Source: PALSA-612 sp963711315 (lineage in GTDB: Bacteria; Actinomycetota; Thermoleophilia; Gaiellales; Gaiellaceae). From it: a DNA stretch of 64,000 bases. Every line of letters starts with the position of its first letter. The first letter of the stretch is position 1. Of this stretch, positions 42,138 through 50,135 are shown piece after piece. The stretch spans positions 310,001-374,000 of the forward strand of contig CAVQDQ010000002.1 of assembly GCA_963711315.1 (NCBI GenBank). Direction: 5' to 3'. The notes beneath the pieces are model-generated. The model made no database searches. It was not told where the DNA came from and saw nothing but the letters and a program-made list of their open reading frames with translations. Position numbers and translations under genes: made by a program.

Positions 42138-42499
42138 GGGGGCGACCAGGTTTCGACGTGGTCGGTTCTCCGGCTGAGCTGCGAGTCGAGGTCCCCGGTC
42201 GGCCTCGTTAAACAACCGGGAACAACGTAAGTGCGGATCGTAATCTCGCACTCGCTGCCTAACTGAAACTTAGGTAGCGCGTCGCACCGAACTCGGCCCG
42301 TGGTTCGGGTACGCGGCGTCAGATAACGGGCTGGCCCCGAAGGAGAGCCAATCGCCGGAGGGGTGAGACTGAAGGATGGCTGGCCCGGCGGTAGGTCGCC
42401 TGTGAACCGGCCGTCCGGGTGAGATCAAAGCGCAGGCTATGCTCGTAGACGCTCTGCCCGGTGCGGCCGCGGACGGGGGTTCGATTCCCCCCGCCTCCA
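42138..42499 (+). ncRNA. ssrA: Transfer-messenger RNA (tmRNA)
   Basis: The 5' GGGGGCG (42138-42144) pairs with CGCCTCC near 42492-42498 as a seven-bp acceptor stem with one G-U; CGACCAGGTTTCGACGTGG is the D-like region and GGGTTCGATTCCCC the T arm. CCA is not encoded. The mRNA-like part has a likely resume codon GCG at 42233 and reads ADRNLALAA before TAA at 42260-42262. Pseudoknot-forming GC-rich segments follow. About 362 bases, one-piece form. With SmpB it tags and releases stalled nascent chains for proteolysis. Confidence 0.95.
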
Positions 42500-42504
42500 T
42501 AGAA

Positions 42505-42534
42505 CCGGCCGGAAATCTGACGATTTCCGGCCGG
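42505..42534 (+). terminator. Perfect 13-bp hairpin behind ssrA, TGAC tetraloop
   Basis: Stem 42505-42517 with 42522-42534, no mismatches, loop TGAC. Its core GGAAATC-TGAC-GATTTCC is the same as in the hairpins near 5.1-5.4 kb. It starts six bases after the tmRNA 3' end and has no U-run. Terminator or RNA 3'-end stabiliser. Confidence 0.7.
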
Positions 42535-42688
42535 GGTATTGGTCTTCGAGAGCCGTGGTGAGCCGCTCCCGCACAGGTCGGGAGCGGCGACGCCTTCGTG
42601 GCGAGTGTGCCGCCGGTAGTCGAGGATCCGACGGCCGGCCACGGTTCGCTCGCCGACTACTTCTTCGTCACGCGTAGTTCTTGCCGGC

Positions 42689-43411
42689 TCAGGCGTCGTC
42701 GCGCTTGAGAACTCCAGAGGCCACCCGGACGCAGAACCGACCGGGCAGCAGGACGACGTCCCACACCTGATTGACGGCGCCGCTGCCTGCAACGTCCTCC
42801 ATGAGCGCCTCTACGACGTCGTCAGCGCCCTCGATGATCTCATCGGCTGTCTCGACGATCTCGTCTCCTGCTTCGGCCGCCAGGTCGCTTGCGATGTGGA
42901 TCGCCATCGGCACGGCCACGAGGGCGACCTCTCTCGAGATTGCGGGACGAAGTTGCTCGATTGTTGCCTGCATCGCACGCTCGGCTTCGTGGCGCGCCTC
43001 AGCCGCGTCCTGCACGGTCAACCTCTTGACGCGGCTGGCGCGCGCACGCAGCCAGAGCGCGACCACCGCGCCGACCGCGGTCCACGCCGCCGCGAGAACA
43101 AGCGCCGCGCCCCAGTCGGAGAGCGCCGGTGACAGCGCACGCAGGGCCGCCGTGTTTGCAAGCGCAAAGGCAGTGAGGAAGGCGAGTGCGGCAAGAAGAG
43201 CAACGGCCACGGTACCGGCCGCTCGACGGAGCTCGGGCTCGCGGCGCGCCGCGGCGAGACGGGTCTCGCAAAGAGCCAGCGCACTCACCTGACGACCGAG
43301 CTGCTCGAGCAACTCGGCTAGCGATTGCTCCGCGCCGACCTCTGTGCGGGAAGCGTTGACCGATTCAACGGTCTGTGCCAGGTTCGATTCACCTGCCTCC
43401 ACTGAGTCCAA
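42689..43411 (-). CDS. Holin-X/DUF1469-like membrane protein
   Basis: 240 residues. The first 120 resemble the actinobacterial Holin-X (DUF1469) arrangement: an amphipathic N-terminal helix (LAELLEQLGRQVSALALCET, then RLAAARREPELRRAAG) and two adjacent transmembrane helices (VAVALLAALAFLTAFALA; GAALVLAAAWTAVGAVVALW). A cytoplasmic helical tail with acidic segments follows (DEIVETADEIIEGADDVVEA). The TTG start follows one base after the stop of the flavoprotein gene, so the two form an operon. Function unknown. Confidence 0.7.
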   Translation of the reverse strand: MDSVEAGESNLAQTVESVNASRTEVGAEQSLAELLEQLGRQVSALALCETRLAAARREPELRRAAGTVAVALLAALAFLTAFALANTAALRALSPALSDWGAALVLAAAWTAVGAVVALWLRARASRVKRLTVQDAAEARHEAERAMQATIEQLRPAISREVALVAVPMAIHIASDLAAEAGDEIVETADEIIEGADDVVEALMEDVAGSGAVNQVWDVVLLPGRFCVRVASGVLKRDDA

Positions 43412-44845
43412 TCAGCTCAACGGGAGAATGTTGTTGTTCCGACGGAAGAAGTTGTCGGGGTCGTAGGTCGCCTTGACCTCCGCAAGGCGCTCGAGATTCT
43501 GTCCGTACGTTTCCGCAACACCCGAGTCGACCTGCTCGTCCACGAGCCCGGTGAAGTTCAGATACACCGATCCGGTGCCGAATTCCCCGATCTCACTCCA
43601 GGTCTCTCGAATCCAGGCGACGTTGTCGGCGTTGTCGGCAGGATCGTCCCAGCAACCGACGATCGCCACCATGTAGGGCGCCGATCGATCACCGAACGCC
43701 GTGTCGTCGGCAGCAACGCGTCCCATCGCTCCGCCGTGCACATACGTATCGACGAAGGTGAGCGGCGCCGGCCGCTCTGCCCCCTTCTTTGCAACGAGGT
43801 CGATGACCTCGTCCGGTAGGTCGGCGAGATACAGCGACTTCCAGTAGCTCTGCAGCGCGCCGCGCGGGAAGAAGGGGTCAAAAGCTGACTGCACGGCCGT
43901 GTACGGCATCGGTTGCGAAATGTCCGCCAACGGGGTCGCGAACTCGCGGAGCGGCTGCATGACCTCCATGCCCTTCTCGACGTCTCCGGCATAGACGGCG
44001 CCGACGATGAGGCACTCCTGGTCGTGAATCGCCTCCGGGAGGTTCGGGTCGGCAGGCATGGTGATCGAGATCGCTTCAGGGCTCACCTCGTCGGGTGCGT
44101 CGCGAAAGTAGTCGCGATATGCCCGCAGAACGGCGGGGGCGTCCGCCTGTCGGTAGAAGACGCCCGTAAATGCGACCAGAGGGCCGACCGGATGGAGCCG
44201 GAAGGTGAAGGACGTGACGATCCCGAAGTTTCCGCCTCCCCCGCGGATTGCCCAGAAGAGATCCGAGTTGACGTCGGCCGACGCTGTCCGCACCTGGCCG
44301 TCCGCACAGACGACCTGTGCCTCGATGACGTTGTCGCAGGAGAGCCCGTACTTGCGGCGCAGCCACCCGTATCCCCCGCCCAGAGTGAGCCCGGCGACGC
44401 CCGTGTCGGACACGACGCCTCCCGGAGCCGCGAGGCCGAAGAGTTGCGTCTCGCGATCCACGTCTCCCCAAAGGGCTCCGCCCTGAACTCGCACGGTCCG
44501 GGCGTCGGGGTCGACATCGACACCGCGCATGAGTGAGAGATCGATGACCATTCCGCCGTCTGAGCTGGAAAAGCCGGCAACCGAATGGCCGCCGCCGCGG
44601 ACGGTCACCTCGATCCCGTGCTCGCGGGCGAATGACACGGCCTCGACGACATCCGCAGCCCCCGTGCAGCGCACGACGAGGCTCGGACGATCCGCCTGCA
44701 TCGCATTGAAGGGAACGCGCACTTGCTCGTAACCCGGATCTGAAGGGGTGAGTGCCTCACCGCGGAGTCGCATCCTCAGCGCCGACAGAGATTCCGTGGA
44801 GAGCTGGAAGCGCTCTCCTTCGAGCGTCCCGAGGATTGTCGCCAT
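43412..44845 (-). CDS. FAD-binding oxidoreductase, BBE (berberine-bridge) family
   Basis: A 477-residue flavoprotein oxidase with PP-loop FAD domain (VTVRGGGHSVAGFSSSDGGM), in which the His in GGGHS is the usual 8-alpha attachment site. The Cys in KYGLSCDNVIEA sits where bicovalent family members bind C6 of FAD. The second pyrophosphate motif is GVAGLTLGGGYGWLRRKYG. The BBE C-terminus (VKATYDPDNFFRRNNNI) is complete. Typical substrates are sugars, oligosaccharides or secondary metabolites; none can be chosen here. No secretion signal is visible. Confidence 0.9.
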   Translation of the reverse strand: MATILGTLEGERFQLSTESLSALRMRLRGEALTPSDPGYEQVRVPFNAMQADRPSLVVRCTGAADVVEAVSFAREHGIEVTVRGGGHSVAGFSSSDGGMVIDLSLMRGVDVDPDARTVRVQGGALWGDVDRETQLFGLAAPGGVVSDTGVAGLTLGGGYGWLRRKYGLSCDNVIEAQVVCADGQVRTASADVNSDLFWAIRGGGGNFGIVTSFTFRLHPVGPLVAFTGVFYRQADAPAVLRAYRDYFRDAPDEVSPEAISITMPADPNLPEAIHDQECLIVGAVYAGDVEKGMEVMQPLREFATPLADISQPMPYTAVQSAFDPFFPRGALQSYWKSLYLADLPDEVIDLVAKKGAERPAPLTFVDTYVHGGAMGRVAADDTAFGDRSAPYMVAIVGCWDDPADNADNVAWIRETWSEIGEFGTGSVYLNFTGLVDEQVDSGVAETYGQNLERLAEVKATYDPDNFFRRNNNILPLS

Positions 44846-44989
44846 TTCCAGGCACCTTTCGTCGAGTGGCTACGTGGGCGAGTCTAGCCTTGGTGAGCCT
44901 CCCGGGCTCGACCGAGCGGCGGTCCCGTACGCGCCAGCGATTCCCTGTCGGGAACTGGCGGCGCAGTACCCCACATCGTCGTCCATTTG

Positions 44990-45871
44990 TCACTTCTCCC
45001 GCGGCGGCGGGAGTTGCAACAGCTCGCATGCCCACTCGAGCGCGTACTCGAGGTCGTGGAGCCACCCGGCGCGGAGCACAGACGCATGCTTGATCGACTC
45101 GTCGACGGGCTGGGCGGCCTGGAAGGCGTTGGCGCCGGCGAGCAGTGCGGCGTAGGCCGCTTCGTCGGGGAACTCGACCGGCGGCGGCATTGCTCCGGTC
45201 TCGCGAATCGACAGCAACGCGTAGGCAAGGTCGACGCGGTGATCACCGACCTGCGCCGACGCCCAGTCGATCAGGACCGCTCCGCGTTCCGTGTAACAGA
45301 CGTTCCCGGCCCAGACGTCGTCGTGGAGGAAATCGTCTCCGGCTAGCCGTGCTCTTGACTCCGCTGCGTGAAGGATCGGCTGGACTTCCGCGAGCCACCT
45401 CGCGGAGAAGAGCCCGTGTCCCAGCACCGGCTCGGGATCGTCGGCTATTCGTTGCCAGTACGTGCCGTAGGGACGACCCTCCGGCCGGCGCTCGAGCCCG
45501 GGCGGAGGCGCGGTCGCTGCTACCTGCCTGACGGACTCGAGCAACGCCTCGCCGCGATCGTCGTACGGCGGCGGCCAGTGAGCGCGGCTCAGATCCTCGA
45601 GTACGAGCACGGCCCATCCGTCTTCCGTCGACGACCCGTGGAGGTATGGCATGTACGGCGCCGCTACCGTCTCCAGGAGCGCTGCCTCCCGCTCGACCTG
45701 ACGTCGGGCACTCGGCTCCGTGGCTGCCTTCACGAACACGGTACTTCCGTCGTCGAGTTCAACGAGCCACTTCTCGGCGTGCGTGTGACCGGCGACGACG
45801 TGCCGCCATGACTTCGGGTCGGCGCCGGTGACGGCCGCTACCGCTGCCACGACGCCTGCCGGCGGGTCCAT
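44990..45871 (-). CDS. Aminoglycoside phosphotransferase/choline-kinase-like protein
   Basis: 293 residues from the ATG at 45871, four bases after the preceding gene. Kinase-like fold with catalytic loop HDDVWAGN (HxDxxxxN) and metal-binding IDW (VLIDWASAQVGDHRVDLA). The N-lobe Lys is probably in DGSTVFVKAA. Such proteins phosphorylate small hydroxylated molecules or aminoglycosides; substrate unknown. The WLVELDDGS strand and other features are normal. It appears to be co-transcribed with the terpenoid-cyclase-fold gene. Confidence 0.8.
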   Translation of the reverse strand: MDPPAGVVAAVAAVTGADPKSWRHVVAGHTHAEKWLVELDDGSTVFVKAATEPSARRQVEREAALLETVAAPYMPYLHGSSTEDGWAVLVLEDLSRAHWPPPYDDRGEALLESVRQVAATAPPPGLERRPEGRPYGTYWQRIADDPEPVLGHGLFSARWLAEVQPILHAAESRARLAGDDFLHDDVWAGNVCYTERGAVLIDWASAQVGDHRVDLAYALLSIRETGAMPPPVEFPDEAAYAALLAGANAFQAAQPVDESIKHASVLRAGWLHDLEYALEWACELLQLPPPREK

Positions 45872-45875
45872 CGCC

Positions 45876-46814
45876 TTATTTGCCGCGGGCGCCGCGGAGA
45901 ACGCGAAGCGCACGCAGCGTGTTCCAGCGGCTTTCCTGGCCCGGTTTCTCCATCTCGACGAGGAGCGTGCCAGGGATCCGCTTCTGCAGCGGCCAGCGCC
46001 CGTTCGGCTTGCGCGCGCTCAGCAGCAGCTCGATCGCATCGTCGGCGCGCTTGTCCTCGATCGCCGGTGTGAGCCGCAGGTAGTCGAGGCCGCGGAGCAC
46101 GGTGTAGTGCCAGTGCCAGGGGTACGTCAGCTGGGTGAGCCGCTCGGAGATGACCTCACCCGTGTGATCGGAGCGGTAGAGGCGATGGGCGAGCATGAAC
46201 TCGGCGGCGCGCGCCTCCGCGTCCTGGAACTCCGCCCCCGGCACCACTCCCTGGTCGACTGCGATGCGGACGTTCTCGAGCACGTTGAACGTCGTGTGAA
46301 ACGAGCTGTGCGTCTTGTGCGGGTGATTCCGCATGTGGCAGTTCCAGCCGCCGTCCGCGAACTGTGCGCTGAGGATCGTCTCGGCGAGGGGAACGAGTCG
46401 TGGATCGTCCGGGTCGAGGAAGTACGAGGCCAGCCCGAGCCAGAAGCCGAGGTGGCAGAGATCGACGCGCTTGAGCAGGAAGGCCCCATCCACGTCCTTG
46501 TCTGGAGGGATGAACCGGTCTACGAGTGCGCCGAGCGCGGGCTGGGCGGACGGGTGACGTTCGGGCACGCCTAGCGCGATGAGCAGCAGCAGCGTCCAGG
46601 TCGTGGCAGTCCAGCGACCGGCCGGCCACTCGCCGTTTGCACCCCTGCGATCGAGCAGCGCCGCGACCCAGCCTTCCTCGAGCGTGCGCCGCCGCTCCTC
46701 CTCCCAGACTGCGGACGGCTCGTCGAGCAGGTCGCGCATCACCTGCCAGCGGATAGACGGGTCGCCCTCGAGCAACCAGTCGACGACCGCCGCATCTTGA
46801 TGCGTCATCGCCAC
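45876..46814 (-). CDS. Alpha/alpha-barrel protein, terpenoid-cyclase/prenyltransferase fold
   Basis: 312 residues with repeated helix-turn-helix units containing QW-like motifs (GEWPAGRWTATTWTLLLLIA; FADGGWNCHMRNHPHKTHSS; NGRWPLQKRIPGTLLVEM). This is the alpha/alpha toroid seen in squalene cyclases and prenyltransferase beta subunits, but it is half the size of a squalene-hopene cyclase and no DxDD motif is present. CNCHMRNHP-type Cys/His pairs are suggestive of a metal site. Function unknown. GTG/ATG starts at 46814 and 46808 are both possible. Confidence 0.65.
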   Translation of the reverse strand: MAMTHQDAAVVDWLLEGDPSIRWQVMRDLLDEPSAVWEEERRRTLEEGWVAALLDRRGANGEWPAGRWTATTWTLLLLIALGVPERHPSAQPALGALVDRFIPPDKDVDGAFLLKRVDLCHLGFWLGLASYFLDPDDPRLVPLAETILSAQFADGGWNCHMRNHPHKTHSSFHTTFNVLENVRIAVDQGVVPGAEFQDAEARAAEFMLAHRLYRSDHTGEVISERLTQLTYPWHWHYTVLRGLDYLRLTPAIEDKRADDAIELLLSARKPNGRWPLQKRIPGTLLVEMEKPGQESRWNTLRALRVLRGARGK

Positions 46815-46831
46815 CCGCGTGTTCTAACCGA

Positions 46832-47521
46832 TTACAAGCCGAGCACGTTGACCGCACGCGCGGCGATCAGCAGCACGGTGACAGCGGAGATTGCCGACTC
46901 GAAGCCCATCAGCGCCTTCGCGCGAACGGAAAGCGGCATCGCGTCGGTAGGACTGAAGGCGATCGAGTTCGTCAGGGACACGTAGAGGTAGTCCCAGACC
47001 TGGGGACGCCAGTCAGGGGAGGCGACCCTCGGATTGTCGTCCTGTGGAAACTCGAAGTCACGCGTCGCCCTCGGAGGGTTCAGCCGAGCGACAGGGCCCC
47101 CGGCGTCGACCTCCCAGAACCACAGTCCGAACACGATGACGTCGGCGCTCCAGATGGCGAGGCCGGTGAACAAGAGCTCACCACCGCTGAGATCAGCGCT
47201 GTTCGTGGTCACAAGGCCCGCGACGAGAATCACCACCGCCGCGAAGTTGCCCAGCGCTAGCAAGCCGAGGAGGAGTAGAGCCGCCCTCCGAGACCGGACA
47301 AGGCCCTTGCCCCGATACGTCAACGCGAGGTCGATGGTCAGCAAGATCGCGGGCAGGGCGACGAGCAACCAGATCCACCACGACAGGCCGAGCAGCTGCC
47401 AGTCCTTCGCCCTGCTGACAACGGCGAGCACGATGATCACGAGCAACACGACGGCAGCAGCAGGGGCTGCCTCGCGTCGGCTCTCTGCTCGTGCAGCCCC
47501 GCTGATCGACACTGCCACCAA
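46832..47521 (-). CDS. DUF1345-like integral membrane protein
   Basis: A 229-residue protein with about five hydrophobic helices. The last segment (YLYVSLTNSIAFSPTDAMPL) followed by a helix (MGFESAISAVTVLLIAARAV) matches the C-terminus of DUF1345 proteins, which resembles a potassium-channel pore helix-TM unit. TTG or GTG start at 47521 or 47518. Solitary, divergent from the cyclase gene at 47.5 kb. Confidence 0.7.
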   Translation of the reverse strand: MVAVSISGAARAESRREAAPAAAVVLLVIIVLAVVSRAKDWQLLGLSWWIWLLVALPAILLTIDLALTYRGKGLVRSRRAALLLLGLLALGNFAAVVILVAGLVTTNSADLSGGELLFTGLAIWSADVIVFGLWFWEVDAGGPVARLNPPRATRDFEFPQDDNPRVASPDWRPQVWDYLYVSLTNSIAFSPTDAMPLSVRAKALMGFESAISAVTVLLIAARAVNVLGL

Positions 47522-47547
47522 TTCGCTCTGCTTGTTAGAACCCCTAT

Positions 47548-48930
47548 GTGACCGTTCTGCCGCAGCGGCCCACTTCGAGCCACGAACGGAACATGCTGAT
47601 CTGGTTCGGCATCGCGCTCGCGCTGGCGCCGCTCGCGCTGCTCACGCTCTTCCTGCTCGCTTCCGGCGTCGACTATCGCTGGGAAAGCCACGTTGCGCAC
47701 TTCTGGCTCGTGCTCGCGGCCGCGCTGGTCACGCTCGGCCTCGGCTATGCCGTCAGCGCCACAGCCCGGCGCCGTCGCGACGCGAGGTTGTTCCTGATCT
47801 CGCTTGCGTTCATGGCCAGCTTCGGCTTCCTCGCGCTGCACGCCCTGGCCACGCCTGACGTCCTGCTCGGCAAGAACGCCGGCTTCGAGCTCGCGACGCC
47901 GGTCGGTCTGGTCGTCGCAGCTTTGCTCGCTGCCGTCTCTGCTCTGGAGCTGAGCCGATCACAAGCGATGGCGGTCATGCGACGCTCGCATCTCCTCGTC
48001 GCCGCCCTCGTGGGTGTGCTGCTGCTATGGGGCGCCGTCTCGCTCACCGAGACGTGGCCGCTCAACGCGCCGATCGCAGCCGAGGAGCTCGACGGCTGGC
48101 AGGTCGCCCTCGCCGTGGCCGGGATCGCCCTCTTCGCCCTGGCCGCCGCCGGCTACTTCCGTCTCTACCGCCGCAGAGGGGCAACGTTCGTCTTCGCCGT
48201 CACCATCGCGCTCGCTCTCCTGGCAGAGGCGATGGTCGTCATCGCGTGGGCCCGCAACTGGCACGTCTCGTGGTGGGAGTGGCATGTGCTCATGCTGCTG
48301 GCCTTCGTCGCGATCGCGCTCGCCGCACGCCGCGAATGGCACGAGGAGCGGTTCAGCGCGCTCTATCTCGACGAGACACTGGCCGGTGCTCAGGACGTGA
48401 GCATCCTCTTCGCCGACCTCGCGGGCTTTACGCCCTTCGCCGAGCGCCACTCGCCCGAGCAGGTGACGGCGATGCTGAACGCGTACTTCGGCAGGATCAT
48501 CCCGTTGATGGAGCAGTCCGGCGGCGAGGTGCATCAGTTGATCGGCGACGAGGTGATGGTGATCTTCAACAAGGCCGGCGATCTCCCCGACCACGCGGTT
48601 GTCGCTGCAGGTGCCGCGCGGATCTTGCAGGAGACGGCTGCCGCAGTCGCGCGCGATCATCCCGACTGGCCCCGCTTCCGCGCCGGTGTCAACAGCGGCG
48701 AGGTGCTGGCGGGCGTGGTCGGCGGTCCACGCGGGCACCGCAAGCACGGCGTCGTCGGCGATACCGTCAACCTCGCCTCCCGCCTTCAGGCCGAGGCGCC
48801 GGTCGGCGAAGTCGTGCTCGGCGCGGAGACCGTCCGCCGATTGCCGCCCGGCACGGTCGTCGAGCGGCTGCCCGAGCTGCGCGTGAAGGGTAAGGCGGAG
48901 CCGGTCGAGGCCTACGTGCTCCGAAGCTAG
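47548..48930 (+). CDS. Membrane-bound class III adenylate/guanylate cyclase
   Basis: 460 residues. About seven to eight hydrophobic helices (residues 18-270) form an N-terminal membrane domain that is not a recognised sensor. The C-terminal cyclase has both metal Asp residues (LFADLAGFTPFAERHSPEQV; LIGDEVMVIFN), GVNSGEVLAG and the transition-state Asn/Arg in GDTVNLASRLQ, so it should be active as a homodimer. Product likely cAMP. The cNMP-binding protein at 29.3 kb is a possible effector (inference). Start may be the GTG at 47548 or the ATG at 47593. Confidence 0.88.
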   Translation: MTVLPQRPTSSHERNMLIWFGIALALAPLALLTLFLLASGVDYRWESHVAHFWLVLAAALVTLGLGYAVSATARRRRDARLFLISLAFMASFGFLALHALATPDVLLGKNAGFELATPVGLVVAALLAAVSALELSRSQAMAVMRRSHLLVAALVGVLLLWGAVSLTETWPLNAPIAAEELDGWQVALAVAGIALFALAAAGYFRLYRRRGATFVFAVTIALALLAEAMVVIAWARNWHVSWWEWHVLMLLAFVAIALAARREWHEERFSALYLDETLAGAQDVSILFADLAGFTPFAERHSPEQVTAMLNAYFGRIIPLMEQSGGEVHQLIGDEVMVIFNKAGDLPDHAVVAAGAARILQETAAAVARDHPDWPRFRAGVNSGEVLAGVVGGPRGHRKHGVVGDTVNLASRLQAEAPVGEVVLGAETVRRLPPGTVVERLPELRVKGKAEPVEAYVLRS

Positions 48931-49003
48931 GAGGGTTTGACGGAACGGTGCTCGTCGCCGGGGCGTGATTCCGGCGGCACAGTCACTGTTTCGTCAGGCC
49001 CTC

Positions 49004-50086
49004 CTAACAGCCGTCCGGCCAACCGCCCCGGTGGAGCACCATCGGGTAGTGCGGCAGTCGTCCGGTTGGGTCGTCGACGACGGCGTTCGTCTGCTCGACG
49101 TAGCGCTTCCTCGCCCGCCAGCCATCCGGATACGGCCGCAATCCCTCGGAGAGCGCCGCACGCTGATCGAGGACTCCGGCCAGGGCTCGGCGCAGCCCAT
49201 GCGGGCGTTGTGCTCGCTCGACTCGCGCGTGATGCGCGGGCGCGCCCGCCTGCGCCTTCAGGCCCCTGGCCGTCAGGCGAACGCATTTCGCATCGACCGA
49301 GACGTAGCCCGTCTTCTCGAGGAAGTTCAGCGCCATGGTGGTGGCCTCCCTGGACACGCCCGCGGTGGCGGGTAGCTCTCGAACATCGAGACCACCTTTG
49401 CCGAGGACGCGCACGCAGTTCGCGGTCAGCGGCAGCGACAGCTCCGACCTACGCTCGAAATCCAGCGTGTAGGCGAGGAGCGCCCGAGCGAGAAGTGCTG
49501 ACAGATGAGCCGCGGTCGTTGCGCCTGCACGGTGCTCGATCTCGGCGAGCATCCCGTTTCTGCTGTCGACGATGGGGAGGTACTCGGGTAGCTCGGCGTC
49601 GAGCTGCCCGACGACTGTGGTCAGCGCGTGACGGAGCTCCTCGATCACGTCCGCTCCGAAACGCTGCTCCCAGTGCTCCTCGATCTCGGCGAACAACGGC
49701 GGAGCGATCTCCTGCATCTTCTGGCCGACGGGCGTGGGGCGGACGAACCACTCGCCCCTGAGCGCCCGAGCGCTGCCCCATCCGTCTCGTTTCGACTTCG
49801 GAGCAGCGCCCGTCGGCTTGGGGGTGACGAACACGTAACGCCAACGCTCCATGCCGCCCAGCGTCGAGAGCGTCCGGGATTTCGGGAGGCCCGCAGCGCC
49901 AGGTAGCTCGTCGACGGTGATGCCGTCGCCGACGAAGCGCATGAAGTTCGACCACATCACCATCGAGATCGGAAGCCGCCGGCCGACGTCGGCCGCGGTC
50001 AGCCGGTGGTCGAACTCGTTGTCGAACTCGATCGTGAAGGCGATGAGTACCTGGCACAGCGGCGTCGACAGCGGCAGGCCCGGCAT
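49004..50086 (-). CDS. Tandem winged-helix (MarR-like) regulator
   Basis: About 360 residues that fall into two similar halves: a first winged helix (ITVDELPGAAGLPKSRTLST and MERWRYVFVTPKP) followed by a helical segment, then a second (LDVRELPATAGVSREATTMA, FLEKTGYVSV). The C-terminus (GLRPYPDGWRARKRYVEQTN and LPHYPMVLHRGGWPDG) is a distinctive conserved tail of unknown role. The ATG at 50086 is preceded on the minus strand by TAGCAT eight bases upstream. It is divergent from an MFS exporter, which it may regulate. Confidence 0.7.
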   Translation of the reverse strand: MPGLPLSTPLCQVLIAFTIEFDNEFDHRLTAADVGRRLPISMVMWSNFMRFVGDGITVDELPGAAGLPKSRTLSTLGGMERWRYVFVTPKPTGAAPKSKRDGWGSARALRGEWFVRPTPVGQKMQEIAPPLFAEIEEHWEQRFGADVIEELRHALTTVVGQLDAELPEYLPIVDSRNGMLAEIEHRAGATTAAHLSALLARALLAYTLDFERRSELSLPLTANCVRVLGKGGLDVRELPATAGVSREATTMALNFLEKTGYVSVDAKCVRLTARGLKAQAGAPAHHARVERAQRPHGLRRALAGVLDQRAALSEGLRPYPDGWRARKRYVEQTNAVVDDPTGRLPHYPMVLHRGGWPDGC

Positions 50087-50123
50087 GCAGGGCGATGCTA
50101 CGGCACGTCGGCGCGGCTCCCGG

Positions 50124-50129
50124 TAGCGT
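50124..50129 (+). promoter_or_regulatory. Candidate -10 box for the MFS gene
   Basis: TAGCGT ends six bases before the GTG at 50136 in the 49-base gap between divergent genes. No Shine-Dalgarno sequence. Leaderless geometry. Confidence 0.45.
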
Positions 50130-50135
50130 CGCCCC

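Noticed and set aside
42689..43411. A phage holin
   Set aside because: The Holin-X family name is historical; the gene is operonic with a chromosomal flavoprotein and there are no phage genes nearby.
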